From positions 1 through 64,000 of the forward strand of contig JALUXV010000161.1 of assembly GCA_027013165.1 (NCBI GenBank): a DNA stretch of 64,000 bases. The letters are read 5' to 3'. Of the stretch, positions 19,377-28,415 are shown piece after piece (position 1 is the stretch's first letter; each line of letters opens with the position of its first letter). The notes beneath the pieces were generated by a model. That model did no database searches. It saw only the letters and a program-made list of their open reading frames with translations, and was not told the origin of the DNA. The stretch is from Alteromonadaceae bacterium (GTDB lineage Bacteria > Pseudomonadota > Gammaproteobacteria > Enterobacterales > Alteromonadaceae). The position numbers were made by a program, and so were the translations under genes.

Positions 19377-20822
19377 ATGGCCAAAACACTTATAGTGGTA
19401 GATCAAGCGCACAGCTTACCTTCCATTGAAAATACAATTGAATTCTCTAGATATCTGGCAGAATTTCCGAAACTTCATGAGCCAAAAACTCGCATAATCA
19501 ATCTATGCGATACCGACAAGTATCTCAGTCATGGATACTATTGCTCGTTGCTGGCCGAAGCCAGACAACACCCTGTGATGCCAAGTGTCAGTACCATCAA
19601 TGATCTAGCTGAAGCCTCTAACCTAGAGGGGCAGGTGATTATTACACTTCCCATTGCTTTAACTAAATCGCTGAAAAGCACTTCGCATCGAATTAGCGTG
19701 TATTTCGGTTGGACCGCTATACCGGCCTACCAGAAGTTGGCGAAATATTTGTTTGCCCAATACCCAACTCCAATTCTTCAAGCGAATGTTTTTCAGCGTG
19801 AAAGTAACTGGTACGTCTCGTTGGAAACCCCATGCTATCAAGACTTGCAAAGCGAAGAGCTGACAATTTTTATAGAGCAGCTTAAGGTGTTCACGCAAAA
19901 AATTTGGCGAAGTCACAACCGTAAAGCCTTTCGCTGGGATATGGCAATTCTTGTGAACTCACAGGAAAAAACGCCACCAAGTGACCGCCTTGCACTCAAT
20001 AAATTTGTCAAAGCGGCAGCTCAGGTAGGCATTAATGCCGAATTAGTCAGTGCTGAGCACATAGGCCAGCTTGACCGCTATGACGCATTGTTCCTGCGCG
20101 AAACAACAGCTATTAAAAGCCATACGTATAAGTTGGCCCGACAAGCTGAGCAAGAAGGCTTGGTGGTTATTGATGACCCCCAATCTATTTTGCGCTGCTG
20201 CAATAAGGTGTTCCTGCACGATGCTTTCAGTTATCACGGTGTACCGTCACCCAAAACAGAGTTTGTTTCTGCCGCTAATGACACTGTAATCAACACTATT
20301 GAAAAGCAGTTTGGCTACCCTGTAGTACTTAAACTGCCGGAAAGTTCTTTCTCACTCGGCGTGTACAAAGCCCAAGATAGAACAGAGCTTGTCAATAGGT
20401 TGACCCAATTGCTGGACGAGTCAGCTTTGGTGTTGGTACAGGAGTACCTGTATACAGAGTTTGACTGGAGAATTGGCGTGCTAAATGGTCGAGCCCTTTA
20501 TGCGTGTCGCTATCACATGGCGCGTAATCACTGGCAAATATACAACCACGGTGCTAAACGAAACGTGTCGGGTGACTTTGACACCCTGCCAACATTTGAA
20601 GTACCAAGGGCGGTACTTAATGCAGCGACTAAGGCTTGTGAATTTATCGGCAACGGTTTGTACGGCGTAGATATCAAGCAACGAGGTGACGATGTGTTCG
20701 TTATCGAGGTGAATGATAATCCCAGTATTGAACATAAGGTTGAGGACAAGTATCTGGGTGACGAATTATACATGCAGATCATGCAAGTCTTTGTCGAACG
20801 ATTGGAAGGTAGAGGGAAGTGA
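19377..20822 (+). CDS. RimK-like ATP-grasp family protein
   Basis: Central RimK-like ATP-grasp: YPVVLKLPESSFSLGVYKA, VLVQEYLYTEFDWRIGVLNGRALYACRY, VFVIEVNDNPSIEHKVEDKYLGDELY. Confidence 0.88.
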   Translation: MAKTLIVVDQAHSLPSIENTIEFSRYLAEFPKLHEPKTRIINLCDTDKYLSHGYYCSLLAEARQHPVMPSVSTINDLAEASNLEGQVIITLPIALTKSLKSTSHRISVYFGWTAIPAYQKLAKYLFAQYPTPILQANVFQRESNWYVSLETPCYQDLQSEELTIFIEQLKVFTQKIWRSHNRKAFRWDMAILVNSQEKTPPSDRLALNKFVKAAAQVGINAELVSAEHIGQLDRYDALFLRETTAIKSHTYKLARQAEQEGLVVIDDPQSILRCCNKVFLHDAFSYHGVPSPKTEFVSAANDTVINTIEKQFGYPVVLKLPESSFSLGVYKAQDRTELVNRLTQLLDESALVLVQEYLYTEFDWRIGVLNGRALYACRYHMARNHWQIYNHGAKRNVSGDFDTLPTFEVPRAVLNAATKACEFIGNGLYGVDIKQRGDDVFVIEVNDNPSIEHKVEDKYLGDELYMQIMQVFVERLEGRGK

Positions 20823-21952
20823 ACCAAGCAAGCCCAAATGTTCCCATGGAGCCTTTGATGGAGTGTCGTGATGCGGATATTACTGACTTAGCAGCCTTGG
20901 TTTCGTTGGAAAATCGTGCTTTTAGCTCAGACAAACTCAGCAAGCGTCAGTTTCAATATTGGCTTAAAGCATCCAACAAAGTTTTTCTGGTAGCAGTTTC
21001 TCCGGACAAGCGCATTGTAGGCTATGGCTTGGTTATCATGCGTAAAGGCACGCGTCTGGCGAGACTTTACTCGATTGCCATAGATCCACAATGTCATGGG
21101 ATAGGCTTAGGTTGTCGTCTGTTACAAGAGCTTGAGCAGCGTACTTTGGCCTTCGAGAAGCTATTTATGCGCCTAGAGGTATCAAAAACTAACGATGCCG
21201 CTATACGGCTATACAAACGTATGGGCTATCGGGTATTTGGCCATTACCCACACTATTATGAGGACGAGTCTGACGCTTTGCGAATGCAGAAAGCCATTCA
21301 CAATAACGGTGGTGGTAGGGTTTTTCAACCGTATCCTTGGTATCAACAAACCACAGAGTTTACTTGCGGCCCCTCTGCGTTGATGATGGCCATGGCGAAA
21401 CTGCAACCGGAAATGACATTTTCCCAGGAACTTGAATTAGATGTATGGCGAGAGGCTACCACAATATTTATGACCTCTGGCCATGGTGGTTGTCATCCTA
21501 TCGGATTGGCATTAGCTGCTCAAAAGCGAGGATACAAAACAGCGGTGTACATGAATCAGTCGCCGCCACTATTTACCAACAGTGTGCGCAGCGAGCGTAA
21601 GAAGCAAATTTTAACCTTGGTAGAGCAGCAGTTTGTGCATCAAGCAGAACTCAAAGAAGTGAAACTACATTTCGACGAGATCAATCTGGAAATAATAGAA
21701 AAGGCAATATCTCAAGGTGCGACCATAATTAGTTTAATAAGTACCTATCAGTTTGATGGCAATAAAGTGCCCCACTGGGTCACGATAACAGCGGTAGATA
21801 AGCACTATTTATATCTACATGACCCAGATTTAGATACCGAAAAAGACCTTCCGGTTGATTGCCAGCATATACCTATTGCCAGAGAGGATTTTACCAGGCT
21901 GTCTAGCTATGGCAAAGCGCGTTTGCGAACCGCTGTATTTTTGTATAACTAA
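20819..21952 (+). CDS. GNAT acetyltransferase + C39-like cysteine peptidase fusion
   Basis: N-terminal GNAT (ARLYSIAIDPQCHGIGLGCRLLQELE, AIRLYKRMGYRVFGHY); C-terminal peptidase-like TTEFTCGPSALMMAMAKL, HWVTITAVDKHYLYLHDPD; GTG start overlapping stop of preceding gene. Confidence 0.87.
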   Translation: MNQASPNVPMEPLMECRDADITDLAALVSLENRAFSSDKLSKRQFQYWLKASNKVFLVAVSPDKRIVGYGLVIMRKGTRLARLYSIAIDPQCHGIGLGCRLLQELEQRTLAFEKLFMRLEVSKTNDAAIRLYKRMGYRVFGHYPHYYEDESDALRMQKAIHNNGGGRVFQPYPWYQQTTEFTCGPSALMMAMAKLQPEMTFSQELELDVWREATTIFMTSGHGGCHPIGLALAAQKRGYKTAVYMNQSPPLFTNSVRSERKKQILTLVEQQFVHQAELKEVKLHFDEINLEIIEKAISQGATIISLISTYQFDGNKVPHWVTITAVDKHYLYLHDPDLDTEKDLPVDCQHIPIAREDFTRLSSYGKARLRTAVFLYN

Positions 21953-21964
21953 GCGAGTGATTTT

Positions 21965-22747
21965 ATGAACAATACCCATCAAAACACAGTTGAAGTTACT
22001 GTATTGGCAGACAAAGTTCAACTTAAGCTTATTGAGAAAGCTTTGGACAAGCGCGTGTTTTCACAGCGCTACAAAGATGTTTTATTCATTGGCTACCCAA
22101 AATCATTTACGTACATATTTGACTATGGTGCCGTAGTATTTTGGTCTGTTACTGAAGAACGCAAAGCGTATCTGTTGGATATTCTGAAAACCAATTCGCA
22201 GCTGCACGACGAACTGCACACAGAAGTATTCCCATACCGAGTAGAAGCTAGTGCAACCGTAACCATGTTAGACGACGAAATTCTGATCAATGCAAAAGAA
22301 CAGCGCGACCTTTTAGCCATTAGCCATGCATTAGCTCAGTCGGCAAAACTAGAGCAATTTGAAAGCCGAGCAGAGCGTACCATTAAAGATAATGCTTACT
22401 TATCTGCGAGCTTGGCTAAAACGGGTAAAATCCCACTTTCGCGTAAAGAACTGGCGAAACTCAGAGGAAATTTATTCAAAACAAAAAGCGATATCTTGCT
22501 TCACTACAGTTTACTCGATACGCCCGACTTTTTCTGGCAGAACCCTGACTTGGAATCAATTTATCAAGCCTTGGCCAAATACCTAGAATTGGTTCCACGG
22601 GTCGAATTGCTGACGTTGAAGCTCGAAACAATTCATGAACTATTGGAGATGCTAGCAGCTGAGCAAAACCATAAGCACTCGGCCTTTCTAGAGTGGATTA
22701 TTATTATCTTGATAGCCGTAGACATCGCTGTTTACTTTGGCCATTAA
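21965..22747 (+). CDS. RMD1/DUF155 family protein with C-terminal TM helix
   Basis: FIGYPKSFTYIFDYGAVVFWSVTEERKAYLLDIL; LEMLAAEQNHKHSAFLEWIIIILIAVDIAVYF. Confidence 0.8.
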   Translation: MNNTHQNTVEVTVLADKVQLKLIEKALDKRVFSQRYKDVLFIGYPKSFTYIFDYGAVVFWSVTEERKAYLLDILKTNSQLHDELHTEVFPYRVEASATVTMLDDEILINAKEQRDLLAISHALAQSAKLEQFESRAERTIKDNAYLSASLAKTGKIPLSRKELAKLRGNLFKTKSDILLHYSLLDTPDFFWQNPDLESIYQALAKYLELVPRVELLTLKLETIHELLEMLAAEQNHKHSAFLEWIIIILIAVDIAVYFGH

Positions 22748-22784
22748 ACATGGGTGGAACCTGCCTTCAGTGCGGAGGCGGGTT

Positions 22785-23534
22785 CTACTGAGGCCGCGTT
22801 TTCCATTGGTGAATGGCATTGTTGAGTTGCTCAATGAAAAGCCTATTGGTGCTATTGTCATGGCACACAAATGCTTCGCGCGAGGTATGGATAGGTCTGT
22901 CTTTTCGGAACTGCGGAATAGGGAGTCGTAAACTCTGGGCAGCGCCATGAATATCAACAAGGTAACTAATTACAGCATCCACACGTCCAAGGGTTAAGAA
23001 TTGTAAAACAGTAGCGTCATCGTCTAATTCTATGTAATTCGCCGGAAAGGATTGGCGAATGCCACCATAGCTAAATCCGCGACGGATACCTATTCTTGAC
23101 GCTTCATTAAGCTCAGCTAAAGGTTGTTCCTCTACTGTGAAGATATAAGCATTGGTGACTGCGAGTGGATGACTTTCTAGCAAGGTATCTTTTTCCAGTA
23201 TGGTTTCTGTACTGGCAGGGAAAATGCAGTTCAGATAGTCTTTGTAAAACTCAACTTCGACCCGACTTGGGGGCATAAACACCACATCTATGTTGTCTAA
23301 CGTTGACAAAAAACGATTGTACAAACCTTCCGGTGCAGGAGGTTGTGTTAGGGTATTGGCTATTTCTGAAACCGCGATGGTGTAACGCTCGTCACTTTTC
23401 GCAGCCGAAGTCGTTGTAAGGGCAAATAGTAATATCCCAAGCACTGCTGATTGTATACTTTTCACTACTTGCCATTCTCCATAGAATCTAGCGCACTGAC
23501 ACTTAACGTATAAATGGCCACATATAAATAGCAT
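22785..23534 (-). CDS. Periplasmic substrate-binding-like protein
   Basis: Signal-peptide-like region, SBP family-3-like fold residues (LNEASRIGIRRGFSYGGIR, VLQFLTLGRVDAVISYLVDIHG); true start may be GTG near 23468. Confidence 0.65.
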   Translation of the reverse strand: MLFICGHLYVKCQCARFYGEWQVVKSIQSAVLGILLFALTTTSAAKSDERYTIAVSEIANTLTQPPAPEGLYNRFLSTLDNIDVVFMPPSRVEVEFYKDYLNCIFPASTETILEKDTLLESHPLAVTNAYIFTVEEQPLAELNEASRIGIRRGFSYGGIRQSFPANYIELDDDATVLQFLTLGRVDAVISYLVDIHGAAQSLRLPIPQFRKDRPIHTSREAFVCHDNSTNRLFIEQLNNAIHQWKTRPQ

Positions 23535-26106
23535 TGGCCATCATTTTATTAGTGCCATGCCAGTAGCCTCTAAATTGGGTGTTATCAACAAATCCTATGA
23601 CTAGCCCGTTACCTACTCGTGTTGTTACCACCGCCGGAGTGTCTGCAATGAGGTTGACCATGGCTTTATCACTGAAACCCGCAAGTAGTGGTGCACCAGA
23701 GTAAACGGCGGGGGTAGTGAACGGAGAGTAGTCATTACTGACAATCATATTGCTTGTTTTGAACAAGGGTAATGTTTCGGCGTTAAAACCGTAAAACAGC
23801 GGGTGCGAAACATCGATATTGGCTTGATAGACGGTGCCTGCAACGAGTTTACGGGCATACAAAGCATCCTTTTCGGCGAAAGAAAGATCACTAGTTTCAA
23901 ATGCGGCATCTATCACACCATTATCGACCACCTCTGCGGCAAGCCATCCCTGCGCTGATAAAAATCGCAATGCAGACTTTTGACCAATCACCACACCACC
24001 TTGCTTAATCCAGTGTTCTAGTTTTTGGATGGCTTGTTCCGACAGTTGATAACGGCCATCGGCAAATACAATATGCGTATATGGCATCAAAGAAGTCGTG
24101 GTGAGTTTTGCTTGCTCTACAATGCTCGCAGCTAAGCCAATGCGAGTATCAAACAAGTGCCAAATTTCCCCCACATCGTACTCTCGCGTGCCTTCACCAC
24201 CCACAATAAGCACATTTGGCGGCGTGGCGGGTACAATTGAACGGCTACCCAAATCGACACCTGATAGGGTTAATCCCGACTTCAAAGCATACACGGGTAC
24301 TTCAAACTGCTTGGCTAGATAAACCAAATACTCAGCTAGCGGCTGCCCTTCATTACCACTTGAGGGTATTACCACACTACCCGGCGCAAATTGATGACGA
24401 CTCCCGTCTACTAACGTCGCTGTGAATGACTTACTGGTAATACGCGCAGATACGTCATGCTCCAACAGGGCTTGCAGCAAGGCTGGAGCATAATACTCAT
24501 CCCAGCCGAATCCATAAGCATAAGCGTCTTGAGGTAATGCATCTGGCAATGGCGGTTTGGCTAGCTCAACATTCGCGGCCGTTTTAACATTTCTGGCATC
24601 TCGTTTTGAAACGGGCTGATAAGCCAGGTTAAAAGCATAGGCAATATGCCAGCTCGACACATCGTAAAAGGTATTGTTTTCGAAACTTGTTTGCGTTGAA
24701 AACAGCGACTTAATCAAACGATATTGAGGCTGATCTAACGGGATATAAATCGCATTCCTTGCCTCAAAGGTTTTATCGCGCAAAGTAATGTCTCGATTCA
24801 CTATGTCATAGCGAATATTGTGCTGAGTAAGTATAGAAAGGAATCGAGTAAACCTACCCGTATCCTTAGGCTGTTCAATCAGATACCCTGCATCAGTATC
24901 ATTTTCGACCAATGTTTCAGTGCTTTTTACAAAGGTCACTTGATAGTCGAGTAACGCCGCTTTATTAGCTACAGCACCTTCAAAGGTACTGAGCGAGGTA
25001 GTCACTTGATTAGCAATGGTATCGGCAAAGGCTACGGGGCCATTGATTGATGATTGCAAATGCCCCCGTGAACTGGCTTGTTCGAACAAAATACCCACGC
25101 TGCCGTGAATATCTGGATAGGTTGATCCTTTACCGACATAAAAATCGTCAAAGGCCTCTTCGGTAAAATAAAGCTCTCCCGCAGCATCTAGCGCTTTAGC
25201 ATGGTACTTAGCCAAAGCCTCAGTAAGCGTTACATTGCCATCTGGTGTTAATGGATTTTTACGAGAGCGTACGCCAGGTTGGAAAAAGTAAGTGCTATTG
25301 GTACCCATTTCGTGAAAGTCGGTGAGTACGTGTGGGCGCCACTGGTGAAATTTCCCAATACGGGCACGTGACTCGGGGTGAGTAAGTAGTAACCAGTCTC
25401 GATTTAAGTCGAACCAATAGTGATTCGTTCTGCCGGAAGGCCAGCCTTCGTCGTGCTCTCTGTGTTGCGGATCTGCAACCAACTGCTGGCCTTTATGCAT
25501 GTTGGCCCACTGGGCAAACCGTGACAAACCATCGGGGTTGAATGACGGATCGAGCAATATCACATTCTCGCTTAGCATTTTCTCTACGCCTGCCGATTGC
25601 GCTGCTGCTAAGTAATACGCTACAACAAGAGATGCATTCGCGCCGGAGGGCTCGTTGCCATGTACGCTGTAGCCCATGTAAATCACAAGTGGAGCGTCGT
25701 CTTCTGGGCGGTTACCATTTACCACAGTGTCCACATGAGTTGACTGAATGGTGTCTATGTTTGAATGATTTTCCGGTGAAGTAATTGTGAGTAATAGTAA
25801 GGGACGATTCTCGTGGGTGCGTCCTGTTTCTTCAATAGTTACCCGAGGAGAAGCACTGGCGAGTTGATACATATAACTTACCAATTGATCGTGTCTTACA
25901 TGCCACTCTCCAACATTTGCACCTAATACTGACTCAGGTGTGGGAATACTGGGGTCTAGCGCAGTGCCTTCCGGTAAAAAAGCTGCCGCAACTCGACCGC
26001 CTTTATCTACCGAAACCGCAGCATAAACACTGCCAACTACACCAGTAACTAGCACTAAAACATACAAGCTGGCGGTAAAGACTCGCCGAATCAACGTGGT
26101 AACCAT
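23503..26106 (-). CDS. M14 family zinc carboxypeptidase
   Basis: 867 aa with signal sequence; IYMGYSVHGNEPSGANASLVVAYYLA, NPDGLSRFAQW, DLNRDWLLLTHPESRA, DFHEMGTNSTYFFQPG. Confidence 0.9.
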   Translation of the reverse strand: MVTTLIRRVFTASLYVLVLVTGVVGSVYAAVSVDKGGRVAAAFLPEGTALDPSIPTPESVLGANVGEWHVRHDQLVSYMYQLASASPRVTIEETGRTHENRPLLLLTITSPENHSNIDTIQSTHVDTVVNGNRPEDDAPLVIYMGYSVHGNEPSGANASLVVAYYLAAAQSAGVEKMLSENVILLDPSFNPDGLSRFAQWANMHKGQQLVADPQHREHDEGWPSGRTNHYWFDLNRDWLLLTHPESRARIGKFHQWRPHVLTDFHEMGTNSTYFFQPGVRSRKNPLTPDGNVTLTEALAKYHAKALDAAGELYFTEEAFDDFYVGKGSTYPDIHGSVGILFEQASSRGHLQSSINGPVAFADTIANQVTTSLSTFEGAVANKAALLDYQVTFVKSTETLVENDTDAGYLIEQPKDTGRFTRFLSILTQHNIRYDIVNRDITLRDKTFEARNAIYIPLDQPQYRLIKSLFSTQTSFENNTFYDVSSWHIAYAFNLAYQPVSKRDARNVKTAANVELAKPPLPDALPQDAYAYGFGWDEYYAPALLQALLEHDVSARITSKSFTATLVDGSRHQFAPGSVVIPSSGNEGQPLAEYLVYLAKQFEVPVYALKSGLTLSGVDLGSRSIVPATPPNVLIVGGEGTREYDVGEIWHLFDTRIGLAASIVEQAKLTTTSLMPYTHIVFADGRYQLSEQAIQKLEHWIKQGGVVIGQKSALRFLSAQGWLAAEVVDNGVIDAAFETSDLSFAEKDALYARKLVAGTVYQANIDVSHPLFYGFNAETLPLFKTSNMIVSNDYSPFTTPAVYSGAPLLAGFSDKAMVNLIADTPAVVTTRVGNGLVIGFVDNTQFRGYWHGTNKMMANAIYMWPFIR

Positions 26107-26149
26107 GATATTCCTGTCTTTTATTTTTACTCTTTCACGGAATTTAACA

Positions 26150-26174
26150 ATACTTGACTGTTTTAGTCAGGTAA
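26150..26174 (+). promoter_or_regulatory. IscR type-1-like binding site upstream of nfuA
   Basis: ATACTTGACTGTTTTAGTCAGGTAA against remembered consensus ATASYYGACTRWWWYAGTCRRSTAT: one mismatch (final position). Confidence 0.8.
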
Positions 26175-26213
26175 ATTTGTTATTATACGCCGTATTCATC
26201 ATTATTGTAGGAC

Positions 26214-26798
26214 TTGCTAATGATCACTATATCAGAAGACGCGCAAGCTCACTTTGTAAAATTGCTGGGCAATCAAGAGCCTGGCACAAACATTCGAGTT
26301 TTCGTTGTTAATCCGGGTACTTCTTCCGCAGAGTGCGGTGTTTCCTACTGTCCGCCAGACGCAGTAGAAGAGAGCGATACTCGCTTGCCGTTTAACGGTT
26401 TTGATGCTGTGGTGGACGAAGAAAGTGTACCTTATCTTGACGAAGCTGAAATCGATTATGTGACTGATCAGATGGGCTCTCAGTTAACGCTTAAAGCGCC
26501 AAACGCTAAAGCGAAAAAGGTTGCTGACGATGCACCTCTAGTTGAGCGCATCAACTACATGATTGAATCAGAAATAAACCCTCAGCTTGCCAACCACGGC
26601 GGACAGGTCATGCTTGTTGAAATTACCGACGATGGCATTGCTATTCTTCAATTTGGTGGTGGTTGTAACGGCTGTTCGATGGTAGATGTCACACTGAAAG
26701 ATGGCATTGAAAAACAAATGCTAGAAAACTTTGCTGGTGAACTTAATGGCGTGCGTGATGCCACAGAGCACCAAGCAGGTGAGCACTCTTACTACTAA
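26214..26798 (+). CDS. nfuA: Fe-S biogenesis protein NfuA
   Basis: A-type-like N-terminus, Nfu domain with [25 protein letters not shown] CxxC. Confidence 0.95.
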   Translation: MLMITISEDAQAHFVKLLGNQEPGTNIRVFVVNPGTSSAECGVSYCPPDAVEESDTRLPFNGFDAVVDEESVPYLDEAEIDYVTDQMGSQLTLKAPNAKAKKVADDAPLVERINYMIESEINPQLANHGGQVMLVEITDDGIAILQFGGGCNGCSMVDVTLKDGIEKQMLENFAGELNGVRDATEHQAGEHSYY

Positions 26799-26809
26799 TC
26801 CCTCCTATT

Positions 26810-27031
26810 ATGGACATATTGAAAAGCTGGCAGCGCTTTAAGATTGGTTTAGGCCTTTTCGGTATTGGCGCTGCGCTTTTTATTTTTATCTCTTCGTTGC
26901 ATATCGCTGCACACTATGCCTCCTTGGCACTGCTACTTTCTGGATTTGCGTACGCCATGTTTGGCTATGCGGGGATCTTTCTCAACCGCTTCCATTCGCT
27001 CAAGAGCAAAAAACCACCACCACCGTTTTAA
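26810..27031 (+). CDS. Small membrane protein, unknown function
   Basis: 73 aa with two hydrophobic stretches, immediately downstream of nfuA. Confidence 0.55.
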   Translation: MDILKSWQRFKIGLGLFGIGAALFIFISSLHIAAHYASLALLLSGFAYAMFGYAGIFLNRFHSLKSKKPPPPF

Positions 27032-27076
27032 TAACCCATCTGCCATTGTATGATGCAATTCACTTTCGACATTCCA

Positions 27077-27781
27077 ATGGAACATCCAGTGAAAACAATA
27101 GGTTTAATTGGTGGAATGAGCTGGGAATCCACGGTGAGTTACTATCAAGCCATTAATCGTGGCGTAAACCAGAAACTCGGCGGGTTACACTCAGCAAAAC
27201 TTTGCCTTTACAGCGTAGACTTTGAAGAAATTCAGTTACTTCAACACCAAGACAAATGGGCAGACACTGCTGAAATTCTATCTAATGCCGCACAAAGCAC
27301 TGTTGCTGGCGGGGCGGATGCTATCCTCATTTGTACCAATACCATGCATAAGGTTGCGGATGAAGTCGCAAGTTCTGTAGATGTGCCCTTGCTTCACATT
27401 GCTGATGCCACCGGAGCAGCCATTGCAAAAGCTGGATACAGCACCATTGGTTTGTTAGGTACACGCTTTACAATGGAGCAAGACTTTTACAAACAACGTT
27501 TGCAAGACAAGTATGGTCTTGAAGTATTAACGCCTTCACACGACGACCGTACCAAGGTACATGACATTATTTACAACAAGCTTTGCCAAGGCATAGTTGA
27601 TCCAAGTGACAGACAAACCTATCTTGCCATTATGGATAAGATGAGCAAACAAGGTGCTCAAGGCATTATCTTAGGTTGTACCGAAATAGCGCTGCTCGTG
27701 AAACCAGAACATACCGCTCTTCCTTTGTTTGACACCGCAGCTATTCATGCTCAAGCTGCCGTCGATTTCGCGTTGAGTTAA
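27077..27781 (+). CDS. Aspartate/glutamate racemase family protein
   Basis: KTIGLIGGMSWESTVSYYQAINRGVNQKLGG, LICTNTMHKVAD, GIILGCTEIALLV; start inferred at internal ATG. Confidence 0.9.
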   Translation: MEHPVKTIGLIGGMSWESTVSYYQAINRGVNQKLGGLHSAKLCLYSVDFEEIQLLQHQDKWADTAEILSNAAQSTVAGGADAILICTNTMHKVADEVASSVDVPLLHIADATGAAIAKAGYSTIGLLGTRFTMEQDFYKQRLQDKYGLEVLTPSHDDRTKVHDIIYNKLCQGIVDPSDRQTYLAIMDKMSKQGAQGIILGCTEIALLVKPEHTALPLFDTAAIHAQAAVDFALS

Positions 27782-27785
27782 CCCT

Positions 27786-28415
27786 ATGCATCCACTCAAA
27801 ACTGGCGAAGCCTACGATACCATTACCGATCGCTGGACCTCATCAAGGTTCAATAGGAACAATGGGATCGAGCAACATAAGCGCGCACTGACTTTTTACG
27901 GCGAAGCCACAGAACATGCAGTGGCACTTGACGTTGGCTGCGGCTGTACTGGTCGATTTTTTGAGTTGCTAGGTGAAAAGGGTTTCACGTTAGAGGGAAT
28001 AGACGCATCTAAGAAAATGCTTAAGCTACTTGAAGCACGTAACCAAGAGTGCACTCTGTATCACGGCGATATCTGTACATTTACTCTACCTCACAAGTAC
28101 GATTTTATTACCGCTTGGGATAGTATCTGGCATGTTCCTTTATCCCAACAAGGTGCTTTAATTACCAAGCTATGTCATGCATTAAAACCCGGCGGTGTGC
28201 TGATATTCACATTCGGCGGCACTGAAAAGGCTGGAGAACATACCAACCGAACTATGGGGCCAGAGGTTTACTATGCGTCTATTGGGATTAATGGTTTTAT
28301 ACAAACCATTCTTGACGCAGACTGCTACTGTCGCCATGTTGAATACGATCAGCATCCGGAGTTACATACCTACATTATTGCTCAGCGACCGACACCAACT
28401 GATTGCGACGATTAA
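27786..28415 (+). CDS. Class I SAM-dependent methyltransferase
   Basis: VALDVGCGCTGRFFELLGEKG, ITAWDSIWHVPL, HALKPGGVLIFTFGG. Confidence 0.87.
   Translation: MHPLKTGEAYDTITDRWTSSRFNRNNGIEQHKRALTFYGEATEHAVALDVGCGCTGRFFELLGEKGFTLEGIDASKKMLKLLEARNQECTLYHGDICTFTLPHKYDFITAWDSIWHVPLSQQGALITKLCHALKPGGVLIFTFGGTEKAGEHTNRTMGPEVYYASIGINGFIQTILDADCYCRHVEYDQHPELHTYIIAQRPTPTDCDD

Noticed and set aside
22757-22785. GAACCTGCCT...AGGCGGGTTC hairpin between the convergent RMD1/DUF155 and solute-binding genes
   Set aside because: Good stem but no T tract on either side; possible bidirectional terminator, not called as a feature.
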